Source: CAZICM01 sp964537685
GTDB lineage: Bacteria; Myxococcota_A; Polyangia; Polyangiales; Polyangiaceae
Assembly (NCBI GenBank): GCA_964537685.1
Contig: CAZICM010000007.1
Span: forward strand, 124,001 to 188,000
Length of the DNA stretch: 64,000 nt
Reading direction: 5' to 3'
Below, in pieces: positions 43,353 through 53,866 of this stretch (its first letter is position 1; each line of letters starts with the position of its first letter). Under the pieces are notes generated by a model. The model worked only from the letters and a program-made list of their open reading frames with translations, ran no database searches and had not been told where the DNA came from. The translations under genes were made by a program, and so were the position numbers.

Positions 43353-45299
43353 TTACGTCATCCCCGCCTTTCGTTGAGCCCTCCTTTGGGCTTCGCGCAG
43401 CATGGCTTCTACGGCCGCGTGATCGCCCAGCGCTTCCGCTTGATTGGGCTTTTCGACGCCGGCCGCTTTTTCACGTTGCAAGCTTAAGAGCTCTAATTTT
43501 CTTGCGTTCTCAAACACGGCTGCTTTGGCCTCGCCCACTGCCTCGAACACGGGAGACGAAAGCCGCCCGGCCGCGTAGGAATGGATCGAACGAGGGATTT
43601 GGGCAAGAAACTCGATGGCATCAAGGCTTTTTTGATCGGTTTTGCAGCGGCGCATGGCGAAAGTTGCAAGTACGGGGTCCCCATCGAGGATGTTGATCGC
43701 CTGGGCGACTTCAGGGTCGTCTAGTAACTCGGGAAAATCAAGCAATGCGCCTAGAATGGTTAGGCCGAGCCGATCTTCCCGGACGGGCGAGCGGGCGTGT
43801 TGCGGTGAGACGGCGGGCGGACGGGCTGTTTCCATGCCGTCGCGATGGCCGGAAAGGGCGCTTTCGACGAGGCGCTCCAATTGGCGCAGATCGGCGGGAG
43901 CCCGGCCGTGGATGCTGAGGTTGGCGGCGAGCCGGTCGGCGTAGAGTTTGGCCGCGGCCCGGATGTTCGGATCGTTTTCTTCGCGCAGCAGCTTGAGCAC
44001 GGCTTGAATGCGGGCCTGCTGCTCGGACAGCGAAGTGCCCTGAAAGCCATCGCCCCGCAGCGCGTCGTCCATCAAATATTCGAGCATGCCCTTGGCGTGT
44101 GAAACCAGGCTTTTTATCGCGTCGGGGCCGCGCCTGCGGCAGAGTTCGTCGGGGTCGGTTCCCTGGGGAAGGACAGCCACTTTTGCCGATAGGCCGGCTT
44201 CGGCGCATGGCATCCGGGCCGCGCGCGTCGCTTTTTTTCCCGCGGCGTCTCCATCGAAGAGCAGGGTGACTTTGGGGGCGAAGCGCCGAAGGAGTTTGGC
44301 CTGCACAAGCGTAAATGCCGTGCCGAGCGGCGCGACAACATTGGGTATGCCGCGCGCATGCAATGAAACAACGTCGAAATTGCCTTCGACGACAATGGCG
44401 TGTTCGGCTTGGCGAATCGCTTGGCGGGCTTGATGGAGGCCAAAGAGATGCTCTCCCTTGGTGTAGATCGGTGACTCGGGGCTATTGATGTATTTGGCGG
44501 GAGGGCCTCCATCGCTCGCCGGTGCATGCGCTGAAATGCCCAGTTTTTGAAGCTCCGCGGCGCTTGGTTCGGGAAGGGCGCGGCCGCTGAAGGCGATGAC
44601 GCGGCCATGAACATCGGTAACGGCAAACATCAACCGGTGCCGGAAGCGATCGTAAAAACCCGAGCCCGATTGGCGGGGGACGAGAAGGCCGACCCGCTCG
44701 GCGTCCGTAGGCCGCTTGCCTTGCTGTTTGAGGTAGGTGGTGAGGTTGTCCCAGCCATACGGGGCGTAGCCGATGCGAAAGGCTTGCAGCGTGTCCGCAA
44801 TGGGGTTGAGCGCGTCGCCTTCAACAGGAAGCGAAAGTCCACGGCGCGCCAGCTCTTCCTGCGCGTAGTGAGCCAGCGGATGCGGGGGGCGGCCCGGACC
44901 GCCTCTTAGGGAATGTTCGAAGAAGGTCGCTGCAAGATGATTGACAGCGTAGAGATCTTCTTTCTCGCGCCGCTTGGCATCGGCTTCGCGTTTGTCGGCA
45001 TCCGTCGCGTTTTCGTGGACTTCGATGCCGGCCCGGGCGGCCAGCGTGCGCACCGCCTCGGTGAAGCTTTGCCCTTCCTGCTCCATCAGAAAATCGATGG
45101 CGGAGCCCGTCTTTTTGCAGCCAAAGCAATGAAAAAAACCGCGTTCGGGACTGACGTGAAAGCTGGGCGATTTCTCTTTGTGGAAGGGGCACAAGCCCAA
45201 GAACGACCGGCCGCGGCGCACAAGGCGCACGCTCTCGCCGATCAGCGCAACGAGATCGGTGCGATCTTTGACGAGCGCAATCGTTTCCTGGGCGATCAT
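43353..45299 (-). CDS. dnaG: DNA primase
   Basis: Makes RNA primers for replication (648 residues). A CHC2 zinc finger lies at the N-terminus with Cys37, His40, Cys58 and Cys61 (CPFHKEKSPSF...FHCFGC). The TOPRIM domain shows VVEGNFDVVSLHARG and LLFDGDAAGKKA. The C-terminal part is helical and divergent, as in other phyla where it contacts the helicase. The ATG at 45299 has GTGGATC upstream. rpoD follows on the same strand, so this is a dnaG-rpoD unit; rpsU is not seen upstream. Confidence 0.95.
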   Translation of the reverse strand: MIAQETIALVKDRTDLVALIGESVRLVRRGRSFLGLCPFHKEKSPSFHVSPERGFFHCFGCKKTGSAIDFLMEQEGQSFTEAVRTLAARAGIEVHENATDADKREADAKRREKEDLYAVNHLAATFFEHSLRGGPGRPPHPLAHYAQEELARRGLSLPVEGDALNPIADTLQAFRIGYAPYGWDNLTTYLKQQGKRPTDAERVGLLVPRQSGSGFYDRFRHRLMFAVTDVHGRVIAFSGRALPEPSAAELQKLGISAHAPASDGGPPAKYINSPESPIYTKGEHLFGLHQARQAIRQAEHAIVVEGNFDVVSLHARGIPNVVAPLGTAFTLVQAKLLRRFAPKVTLLFDGDAAGKKATRAARMPCAEAGLSAKVAVLPQGTDPDELCRRRGPDAIKSLVSHAKGMLEYLMDDALRGDGFQGTSLSEQQARIQAVLKLLREENDPNIRAAAKLYADRLAANLSIHGRAPADLRQLERLVESALSGHRDGMETARPPAVSPQHARSPVREDRLGLTILGALLDFPELLDDPEVAQAINILDGDPVLATFAMRRCKTDQKSLDAIEFLAQIPRSIHSYAAGRLSSPVFEAVGEAKAAVFENARKLELLSLQREKAAGVEKPNQAEALGDHAAVEAMLREAQRRAQRKAGMT

Positions 45300-45462
45300 T
45301 GGGGTTGATCCACGGGCCTCGTATGTAGGCGCCGCTCACGGCGACGCCAGTGTCGGCCGAGTCTCCGCTGCTGGCAAGGGAAGGCGCGCCCCGGCGCCCG
45401 AAATTCTGAACGGAAATCGGACTCCGATCCGCCCGGGCTTGCCGGGGTTTTGTGAAAATACC

Positions 45463-46014
45463 TTATTCGGCGCTGGGTTTTTGATGGTCCGTGAGGCTTT
45501 CGTCGGGCGTCTGCCCCTCGACCATTTCCTGTACGGCCGGCGCCTCGGCGTGCTCGACCAAAAAGCGCGTGTCCTCGCGGACCATGGGAGGCGGTGGATC
45601 GCCGATAAGCTCGAGCTGTGTGCATAACCACTGCTCTTCTTCAATGAGATCGCGCCGCCGCTGGTCGGTGAGATCGCCCTGCCAGTAGTCGAGTTCATCG
45701 TCGACTTCTTTGAGGCGGAGGCGGGTCTTCACAACGTCGACTTCGTCTTTGCTGCAAAAGCGTTCGGTGAGCAGAAGCGCCTTGTCGCCAACCACTTCGA
45801 CGAAGCCATGGTGCACCGCGTGGCGCTGCATCTGTCCATCAAGCTTAAACGTGACCAAGCCTGTGCGAAGCGCCGCAAGCAAGGGAAGATGGCCGGGCAA
45901 TACGCCAAATTCTCCCGCCACGCTCGGCGCCGTCACTTCACTCACGTTCTCGCGAAGCGCCACGCCCGTGGGTGTGACGATCTCGAGCAAAATCGTGTCC
46001 GCCGCTTTCATCAT
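45463..46014 (-). CDS. atpC: ATP synthase F1 epsilon subunit
   Basis: The central-stalk epsilon subunit (183 residues, longer than the usual ~135). The N-terminal beta-sandwich is clear: LLEIVTPTGVALRENVSEVTAPSVAGEFGVLPGHLPLLAAL. The helical part contains VDVVKTRLRLKEVDDELDYW. A C-terminal extension rich in Glu and Pro is lineage-specific. Its start lies four bases after the atpD stop. The other ATP synthase genes are not next to atpD-atpC, so the operon is split in this organism, as in several relatives. Confidence 0.92.
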   Translation of the reverse strand: MMKAADTILLEIVTPTGVALRENVSEVTAPSVAGEFGVLPGHLPLLAALRTGLVTFKLDGQMQRHAVHHGFVEVVGDKALLLTERFCSKDEVDVVKTRLRLKEVDDELDYWQGDLTDQRRRDLIEEEQWLCTQLELIGDPPPPMVREDTRFLVEHAEAPAVQEMVEGQTPDESLTDHQKPSAE

Positions 46015-46017
46015 TCA

Positions 46018-47442
<1,425 letters not shown>

Positions 47443-47582
47443 GGGTATGGGAATCTCCTCAGGGGCTTCATACCAGGCACGCGGCGCTTGCTGCGTACCG
47501 AATAGCGCGCGCCACCTACCATGACACTGAGCGTCCGACTAGGGATTTCTCGCGTGCGGCCGATCCCTTCGGCAAACGGGTG

Positions 47583-48446
47583 TTAATCGTTGGCGGGACA
47601 TTGCGCCGCTATTCTTGAAAACGCCTCGACATCGAGCGTCTCGCCGCGAGCATCGAGGGAAATGCCGGCAGATTGAGCGGCGCGCTCGAGTTCTTCGCGG
47701 GTCCAGCCGAAGAGGCCGCGCCATGCATTGCGCAGGGTTTTGCGCCGCTGTCCGAAGGCCGCGTGAACCGCAGCAGCAAAAGCCGGTGTTTCAAGAGCCC
47801 GGCGCGGGCGATGCGGCGAGAGGAGCACGACCGCGGAATCCACGTCCGGCCTGGGAAAAAACGCTCCCGCTTTGACGACCATGATGCGTTTCACCGAGAA
47901 CGCAGCCTGAACGAAGACGGAAAGGGCGCCGTAGTCCTCCGTTCCGGCCGGGGCGCACAGGCGATCGGCGACTTCTTTTTGAACCATGAACACGGCCCGC
48001 TCGATTTGATCGGCCAATTCAATGGCCATGGTCAGCAGGCGGCCGGTGATCAAATAAGGCAAATTGCCGCATATCGCGTAGGGCTTGGGCTGCGCTTCGA
48101 GCAGGCCGAGCCAGGACAGCTCGGTCGCGTCGCCCTCGATGAGCGTCAATAATCCTTCGTTCAGCGCATCGGCAAAGGCTTCCCGCAGAAGGGGCGTGAG
48201 TTCGGTATCGCGCTCGATGCTAATGACGCGCTGGAAACGCTCGCATAGGGGCGCGGTGAGGGCGCCCAATCCTGTGCCGATCTCGAGGACTGTTCCTTCA
48301 AGGTGAGCCGGAGACGCTGGATGCGCGGCGAGGCCCGCGGCAGCGTCGGCGATGGAGCCACAGAGGCGGGGGTCGCTGAGGAAGTTCTGGCCGAGGCGTT
48401 TCTTGGGCCGAAGTCCTTGGGCGCGAAATCGATCGGCCGCCGTCAT
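47583..48446 (-). CDS. rsmA: 16S rRNA dimethyladenosine methyltransferase
   Basis: Dimethylates two adjacent adenines near the 3' end of 16S rRNA using S-adenosylmethionine (287 residues). The start KKRLGQNFLSD is the family signature, then the SAM motif EIGTGLGALT and the catalytic NLPY in ICGNLPYLIT. Start is the ATG at 48446, which overlaps the DUF58 gene's stop by four bases. A longer frame upstream is out-of-frame reading of the DUF58 gene. Last gene of the operon that starts with the DUF4350-like gene. Confidence 0.95.
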   Translation of the reverse strand: MTAADRFRAQGLRPKKRLGQNFLSDPRLCGSIADAAAGLAAHPASPAHLEGTVLEIGTGLGALTAPLCERFQRVISIERDTELTPLLREAFADALNEGLLTLIEGDATELSWLGLLEAQPKPYAICGNLPYLITGRLLTMAIELADQIERAVFMVQKEVADRLCAPAGTEDYGALSVFVQAAFSVKRIMVVKAGAFFPRPDVDSAVVLLSPHRPRRALETPAFAAAVHAAFGQRRKTLRNAWRGLFGWTREELERAAQSAGISLDARGETLDVEAFSRIAAQCPAND

Positions 48447-50173
48447 TCCGCTTCGTTTCCAGGTGGTTCCGTTTCCGGCGCCGAAGCTTCCCGCGTTTCC
48501 GGCGCGGTCTCGCTGCTTGCTGCCGCGCCCAACAAATCGTTGTGTATTTCCTCGGTGGTCTTGATGGGGCGCCGCCGGATGATGTGCACACCCGCCTTGC
48601 GCATCACCCTCTCGCGGCGCTTCTCCGATGCGTGCGCGCGAATGGCCATTGCATTGGAGCTCGCCTCGGCCATCGCTTCCCACATCTGCGTCGTTTTCGG
48701 CGGAAAGAGCGGGGGCTCTTCATATGGATCGGCCGATTTGGCAGGGTCTTCCCATGGTTTTGCGAGCCCCGACACCAGATCGGGCATCGACAGCGTCACC
48801 GTGATTCCTTTGCGCATAAGGCGTTTGGCCGCTTCGCCAAACATCGGCATCAGCGATTCATCGGGAAGTCCCCCAATGACGTGAACCAAACTCGCGCGAG
48901 GCTTGGTTTTGCCGATAAATGCAAACGCGTCGATGAGTGCCAGCGTGCCCGCCCGGCGATCGGATTCGATGCGCGGGGGAGATTCGATGCCGAAGGCCGC
49001 CAGGTAGCGCCTCAGAAGCCGTTCCCGATGCGATTTGCCTTGAGGCAGAGCGGCGAGAAAGGGCGCTCTGGATCGCATTTGATCGGCCCGCTGCGCGAGT
49101 TTGTCCAAATCGCCCCGGCGCACATCCGACAGGCCGCGCGCGTCCAGCGGACGCAAGTGCTCCATGACGCGAATGGCCACGTCGCTTTCGTCGAGTTCCG
49201 ATCGTTCGGCATCGTGCGTGCCCGTGAGGGTGATGAGCGCGTGCGCGAGCCGCTGGGCATGTACCGGGCCTTGTTCAGGCTGCATGTAGTGCCGAAGGTG
49301 ATCGGCAACGATAAAAAGACCAACGCGATCTCCCCGGCTCAAATGCTTGACGGCGATAGCGCTGGCTTCGTCGATGGAGCGATCGAGCGGGGCCCGGCCC
49401 AGCGGACCTGCCCACAGTTCCACTTGGGCATCGAGGATCAGCCACACCACATCGCGCTCTTCGCGTTCGAAGTCGCGCACCATGAGCCTTCCGCGCCTCG
49501 CTGTTGCCTTCCATGCGATTCGCCTGAATGGATCGCCCGGCTGGTGTTCGCGCAACTCGCGCAAATCGTTTCCATCGCCGCGCACGACGCCTGGCCTTCC
49601 CGAGGCGGCAATCAAGCGGCTCCGGCCTCCGCGCGCCTGCATGAGATATGCGGCAAAGGGGCGCGGAAGCACTTCGATTCCGAAGGGATTGGCAAAGGTG
49701 AGCGGCACTTCAAACATTCCCGGAGCGCCGCGGACCTCGAGCGACAAGCCGTGAACGCCATGCTGGCCAACCCTCGGGCAACGAACGAGAACCTTGACCT
49801 TCAGCCTGCCGGACGCCTGGACTTCACCCATGCTCGGTTCGATGGTGACGCTGAGCTGCGACGAGGCGACGGCGCGCAAATGAACGTAGCGGGCTGAAAG
49901 CGTGTCCCGGTTTCGGACCTCCGCTTCGATTTCAACGGTGCCTCCCCTGCCCGTCCGAAGAATGCGTTTGGGGCCGCTCCACAGCATTTCAAAGCCGGCC
50001 GCGCGAATACGGGCCACGGACACGAGCGTGACTGCCCGCGCCAGGGCCAGCGCAACCAAGAGAGCTCCACCCCAAGCGACAATCACAGGCGTGCGGGTAA
50101 TGAGACCGGCGCCCGCGACGGCAACGCCTGCAATCGCAAGATGAGACGCGGCGCGGGTGGGGTAGAGCTGCAT
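48443..50173 (-). CDS. DUF58 (vWA-like) membrane protein, MoxR partner
   Basis: A 576-residue protein with two N-terminal hydrophobic helices (about 10-50) and the DUF58 core. The family motif REHQPGDPFRRIAWKATARRGRLMVRDFE sits near 211-239, split in the sequence only by ordinary residues, and the vWA-like fold follows. DUF58 proteins pair with MoxR ATPases in envelope-related roles. The MoxR gene is immediately upstream (15-base gap) and rsmA overlaps downstream. The Ser/Glu/Pro-rich tail is not conserved in general. Function by family: complex assembly at the membrane; the client is unknown. Confidence 0.88.
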   Translation of the reverse strand: MQLYPTRAASHLAIAGVAVAGAGLITRTPVIVAWGGALLVALALARAVTLVSVARIRAAGFEMLWSGPKRILRTGRGGTVEIEAEVRNRDTLSARYVHLRAVASSQLSVTIEPSMGEVQASGRLKVKVLVRCPRVGQHGVHGLSLEVRGAPGMFEVPLTFANPFGIEVLPRPFAAYLMQARGGRSRLIAASGRPGVVRGDGNDLRELREHQPGDPFRRIAWKATARRGRLMVRDFEREERDVVWLILDAQVELWAGPLGRAPLDRSIDEASAIAVKHLSRGDRVGLFIVADHLRHYMQPEQGPVHAQRLAHALITLTGTHDAERSELDESDVAIRVMEHLRPLDARGLSDVRRGDLDKLAQRADQMRSRAPFLAALPQGKSHRERLLRRYLAAFGIESPPRIESDRRAGTLALIDAFAFIGKTKPRASLVHVIGGLPDESLMPMFGEAAKRLMRKGITVTLSMPDLVSGLAKPWEDPAKSADPYEEPPLFPPKTTQMWEAMAEASSNAMAIRAHASEKRRERVMRKAGVHIIRRRPIKTTEEIHNDLLGAAASSETAPETREASAPETEPPGNEAE

Positions 50174-50188
50174 GGCGCTGCGTTGTCC

Positions 50189-51160
50189 CTACACAGGTCT
50201 CACGGCGCGGCGGTAGCCCACGCGCTGAATGGCGTCGTCAATGACCGCGTCGCGGGCCTTTGAATCACCTTCGGCTTCGGGTACGAGAATGAGCCGGTGA
50301 GCCAAGACCGCGTGCGCAACGCCTCTCATGTCGTCGGGTGTGACGAAGGGCCGGCCGCCGATGACTGCAGCCGCCTTTGCAGCCTGCACCAGCCCCAGCG
50401 TGGCGCGCGGTGAAGCGCCGAGCACCACCCTTGGATGTGTCCTCGTATATGTCGTCAGGCCCACGGCGTACTCGTAGACGTCGTCGTCGACATGAATGCG
50501 GCGAGCCACGTTTTGAAGGGCAATGAGGTCCGACACCGAGATAACCGAGCGCGCCACAGGAGGCTCGATGTTGTGCGCGCGAAGCATGGCCACTTCGTCT
50601 TTATGATTCGGATAGCCGATATTAATGCGCACCAGAAAGCGGTCGATCTGGGCTTCGGGCAATGGATACGTACCTTCGAGGTCAATCGGATTTTGCGTTG
50701 CGAGGACCAAAAACGGAGCAGGAAGTTCGAAGCGATCGCCCTCGATCGTGACTTGCCGCTCCTGCATGGCTTCCAAGAGCGCCGACTGCGTTTTTGCGGG
50801 CGCGCGGTTGATCTCGTCGGCGAGCACCACGTTGGCAAATACCGGCCCGGGCCTCAGCGTAAACGTCCCATCCTTTGGCGAGAGCACATAGGTGCCCGTG
50901 ATATCGGCGGGCAGCAAATCGGGCGTGAACTGAATACGCCTTACGGTTGCGCCGAGCGATGCCGCATAGGCTTTAACCAACGTTGTTTTTGCAACGCCCG
51001 GCACACCTTCCAAAAGCACATGACCCTGTGCCAAGAGCGCCGTGAGCATCAGATCGATGACTCGGCTTGTGCCGATGTACACCGCGGTCACTTCGCGGCG
51101 GACCATATCGAGTCGTTCTTTAGCCGCTGATATTTCGTTTGCGGCGACGGCCTGGTTCAC
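50189..51160 (-). CDS. MoxR-family AAA+ ATPase
   Basis: A 323-residue MoxR ATPase of the widespread DUF58-associated branch. Walker A GVPGVAKT at 52-59, Walker B VVLADEINRAPAKTQSALLEAMQE near 111, sensor ATQNP, then LPEAQIDRF. The start is GTG at 51160, with AAGGAG about 11 bases upstream. The upstream partner is a DUF4350-like membrane protein, and the downstream one is DUF58. This operon is distinct from the vWA-MoxR pair at 11.9-18.2 kb. Confidence 0.95.
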   Translation of the reverse strand: MNQAVAANEISAAKERLDMVRREVTAVYIGTSRVIDLMLTALLAQGHVLLEGVPGVAKTTLVKAYAASLGATVRRIQFTPDLLPADITGTYVLSPKDGTFTLRPGPVFANVVLADEINRAPAKTQSALLEAMQERQVTIEGDRFELPAPFLVLATQNPIDLEGTYPLPEAQIDRFLVRINIGYPNHKDEVAMLRAHNIEPPVARSVISVSDLIALQNVARRIHVDDDVYEYAVGLTTYTRTHPRVVLGASPRATLGLVQAAKAAAVIGGRPFVTPDDMRGVAHAVLAHRLILVPEAEGDSKARDAVIDDAIQRVGYRRAVRPV

Positions 51161-51238
51161 GAGGAGCTGTCTCCTTGCAGGTGGATCGGGTGGCGGTTCG
51201 AATCGTGCGGGGTTCGGGAAATCATGGGGGCAGCCTCT

Positions 51239-52639
51239 TTACGCTGAGCCGCCCGCGATTGGGCGCGAGGATACTGATGAACCCATGCTTTGGGAGGATT
51301 TGTGTGGCGGGGCGTGCCCGGGAAGATGTCCAATATCGGCCCCGCAAGCCAAAAGCACCTCGCGGACCACCTCCGTCGCTTGTCCCAGCGCTACGGCCGT
51401 GATGTCCGCCGCGCGTCCGGCCAAAAACGATGCTTCGGCCTTCTGCATGGCGCCGATGACGCTCGAAAGCGATGCCGACAAGGCTCCGCTGATGTTTGCT
51501 TCCTTGGCCAAGATCGTTTGGAGGTGGTCGAGGGAGGGCTCGACCTCGAGTTCGAAGCGAGCCGCAACAGACTCCAGCAGTGCGCTCTTCAACTCGAGCA
51601 TCGAAAGCACAGGCGGCGATGTGGGCGCAGAAAGCACTGCAAATCGGCCTGCCACGCCTCCCTGCGTCACCAGCGGCCGCACGCGGGCATAGCGCGGGGT
51701 CGGGTTCTTGTAGGTACGGGCATAGGTTCTGTTCACCCATAGCGCGACAACCAGCGTCCAAAATGCGGCGAGGATGACGAGCACCCATCCCGGAAAGCCG
51801 CTCTGCTTGGCGTCTTCCAGTGCGTTGGCGAGCGCCTTCATCCGATCGCTAATTTCTTTTCCGACCGTCGGCTGCCCGCCGAATGTGCCTTCTTCATCAA
51901 AGCGGTTGGCCACGATCCAAAGCCGGCCGCGGCGCTTAATCTGGCCATCGTCGTCGACCAGATATTTGGCCAGCCCTTTTACAAAGGCCCGATTGCCCGG
52001 GTAACGCAGCATTTGGTTGGTCAGCGCGCTGGGATCGCTCATCGCAAAGAGCCGCCCCTTGCCCACCTGCCCAGCCACCGCGACGATCACGTCGGGCTCG
52101 CCGATGGCCCGAATCTTCATCACGGGCGACAGATTCGGATGCCGCAATCCCGTCGGGTGATTGAGCACAAGGCGCTGGACATCGCTGACCACCGGATGAG
52201 GACCTACGCTGTGGCCTCCAACGGTATCGATTACCGGTTCCGCAATGGCGAGAGCGGGCCTGTTCCGAAGGGCAAGGGCAGGCCGCGTGGGCGCAGGAAT
52301 CCGGTCGATCCGAAAACGCCGCAGGACTTCCTCGCCGTGGCCGTAATCGTCGACAATCGCGAGCCGGCCGCCTTCTTTCATAAACGCGGCACTCGACTCC
52401 GCATCCAGCACGCGCAGCGGATACAGCGCGAGCACGCCATCCTCGGGATTGACCAAGCTCCAATCGAGCACGCCCACAGCCAGCACATCCGCGCTGCCGA
52501 GCGTCGCCCGAGCCACATCCAAAAGTTCAGAGCAACCCTCCCAACTGGTGTCGTTCACATCGAACGCCGCCGCCCGGGCATGGTGCGGAATCAGACTCAG
52601 CGATAGGGCTGCCGCGCAGGCCAAAGCCAACCTGCCCAT
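51239..52639 (-). CDS. Exported membrane protein, DUF4350-like
   Basis: A 466-residue envelope protein. Residues 1-23 form a signal peptide (LALACAAALSLSLIPHHARA). The following domain (about 30-290) has the GGRLAIVDDYG and GKGRLFAMSDPSALTNQML segments typical of DUF4350-type proteins, which have a glutamine amidotransferase-like fold. A transmembrane helix near 315-335 (GWVLVILAAFWTLVVALWV) leads to a cytoplasmic helical tail. The start at 52639 is picked because of the signal peptide; longer frames upstream extend through a non-coding leader. It is the first gene of the MoxR/DUF58/rsmA operon. Confidence 0.75.
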   Translation of the reverse strand: MGRLALACAAALSLSLIPHHARAAAFDVNDTSWEGCSELLDVARATLGSADVLAVGVLDWSLVNPEDGVLALYPLRVLDAESSAAFMKEGGRLAIVDDYGHGEEVLRRFRIDRIPAPTRPALALRNRPALAIAEPVIDTVGGHSVGPHPVVSDVQRLVLNHPTGLRHPNLSPVMKIRAIGEPDVIVAVAGQVGKGRLFAMSDPSALTNQMLRYPGNRAFVKGLAKYLVDDDGQIKRRGRLWIVANRFDEEGTFGGQPTVGKEISDRMKALANALEDAKQSGFPGWVLVILAAFWTLVVALWVNRTYARTYKNPTPRYARVRPLVTQGGVAGRFAVLSAPTSPPVLSMLELKSALLESVAARFELEVEPSLDHLQTILAKEANISGALSASLSSVIGAMQKAEASFLAGRAADITAVALGQATEVVREVLLACGADIGHLPGHAPPHKSSQSMGSSVSSRPIAGGSA

Positions 52640-53020
52640 GCGGCTTGTCCTGCCGGCAAAAGCGGGCTCGCGCGCACCATGTGCGGCCCGTGGGAATGGC
52701 GAGGATGGCGCGCCCCGCGCAGGGCATGGCGCACGTAAATGGGAATGAGGTGACTGCTGCATGAGCATGGGTGGCATCGGAACGGCCATCAGGCGCCAAC
52801 GCACGAGGGTGGTGGCCGCGACGAATCTAGGCCATAAGCTTGACCCAATGGAGCGCGTTGCTAGAGTCGACCACAAAGCGGCTGGATTGAGCCAGCGGTG
52901 CATGTTATGGGGGCGCCAAATTGGCTTAATCCGCCCCAAGACCGCAGGAAGCTCAGCTCCGGCGCGCTCCAGTTCACATGGTATTCTTTGAAGCTGGCTC
53001 TTAGGCGGGAAGGACCTCGA
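52640..53020. other. Divergent promoter region
   Basis: Lies between the minus-strand DUF4350-like operon and the plus-strand ribosomal/RNA-modification operon. It contains the promoter at 52840-52867. No gene seen. Confidence 0.5.
52840..52867 (+). promoter_or_regulatory. Sigma-70-type promoter, candidate for the small conserved gene and rpsP operon
   Basis: TTGACC (-35) and TAGAGT (-10) with a 16-base spacer. It would give a leader of about 145 bases before the gene at 53021. Prediction by eye. Confidence 0.4.
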
Positions 53021-53200
53021 ATGCTTCCTCCATTCATTATCGAACAGATTCGTCAGCGCGAAGAAAAAGAGCGTCAAAAACGCCAGGAAGACCGTCCGCG
53101 TTTGGAGTTGCCGCTCGAGCGTTCAAATCGCCGCCGACCCGCGCCGGAGCAAGAGGACGACGATCAAAACCGCGGCGTCGTTGTGGTCGACCTGCGCTAA
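53021..53200 (+). CDS. Small conserved protein (59 residues)
   Basis: A short protein beginning MLPPFIIEQIRQREE, highly charged and probably helical in its first half, with a disordered acidic middle and a C-terminal GVVVVDLR strand. I recall similar small proteins in myxobacteria, without known function. The ATG at 53021 has the strong site GGGAAGGA seven bases upstream, which is good evidence that it is translated. It precedes rpsP. Confidence 0.75.
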   Translation: MLPPFIIEQIRQREEKERQKRQEDRPRLELPLERSNRRRPAPEQEDDDQNRGVVVVDLR

Positions 53201-53217
53201 TTCTCGTATTCAGGGCC

Positions 53218-53246
53218 TTGACCAGGCCGCGCGTTTGGCCTAGGTT
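53218..53246 (+). promoter_or_regulatory. Sigma-70 promoter for rpsP
   Basis: TTGACC (-35), 17-base spacer, TAGGTT (-10), 38 bases before the rpsP start. Spacing and position are good. Confidence 0.5.
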
Positions 53247-53283
53247 GCCGCCCCGCTCAATCAGGAGAAGTTGAGGTTTGTCA

Positions 53284-53547
53284 ATGGCTGTTCATATTCG
53301 TCTCGCTCGTTTTGGAACCAAAAAGACGCCTTTTTATCGCCTTGTCGTCACCGATTCGCGAAGCCCGCGCGGCGGCCGGTTCATCGAGCGCATCGGGACT
53401 TTCGACCCTCGCCGAACCGAGCTGTTCGTCGATGCGTCCCGCATGGAGCACTGGCTTTCCAAGGGCGCGCTGCCCTCGGCCACGGTGAGCGTGCTCCTCA
53501 AGAAGCAGAAGAAAGCCGTCGCGGCAGCCGCGGCCGCAGCAAAGTAG
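53284..53547 (+). CDS. rpsP: 30S ribosomal protein S16
   Basis: A small-subunit ribosomal protein (87 residues). The signature MAVHIRLARFGTKKTPFYRLVVTDSR is present, with RFIERIGTFDP and WLSKGALPSATV. It ends in an Ala-rich tail. The ATG at 53284 has GAGG seven bases upstream; a TTG at 53278 is in frame but less suitable. First gene of the conserved rpsP-khpA-rimM-trmD group. Confidence 0.96.
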   Translation: MAVHIRLARFGTKKTPFYRLVVTDSRSPRGGRFIERIGTFDPRRTELFVDASRMEHWLSKGALPSATVSVLLKKQKKAVAAAAAAAK

Positions 53548-53593
53548 TTCCCCTCGCCCGATTGGAATGAACGACATGGAGAGGGACAGGCTC

Positions 53594-53863
53594 ATGGAGC
53601 GTCCGCTGGAAGCAATGCCTCAGGGCTCACCGCTGACGGATCTCGTCGCGCTGATTGCCAAATCGCTTGTCGATCAGCCCGATCGCGTCATCGTCCGCGA
53701 GGTGCAGGGAGAACGCTTTCCTCGAATCGAGCTTTCTGTCGCGCGCGAAGACATCGGAAAAATCATCGGAAAAGACGGCCGCACGGCTCAGTCGATCCGC
53801 ACCCTCCTTAACGCGGCCGCCAGCAAAATTGGATACCGCGCCCACCTCGACATTCTCGATTGA
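53594..53863 (+). CDS. khpA: KH-domain RNA-binding protein KhpA
   Basis: A small RNA-binding protein (89 residues from this start). The KH motif GKIIGKDGRTAQSIRTLL carries the GxxG loop; FPRIELSVAREDIG precedes it. The start at 53594 follows GAGAGGGA at good spacing; ATGs at 53567 and 53576 are in frame but lack a site. Position between rpsP and rimM is diagnostic. KhpA usually acts with KhpB in RNA metabolism and cell-shape control. Confidence 0.9.
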   Translation: MERPLEAMPQGSPLTDLVALIAKSLVDQPDRVIVREVQGERFPRIELSVAREDIGKIIGKDGRTAQSIRTLLNAAASKIGYRAHLDILD

Positions 53864-53866
53864 TTG

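Noticed and set aside
48542..49897. 451-residue plus-strand frame
   Set aside because: Antisense of the DUF58 gene; no domain, no ribosome site.
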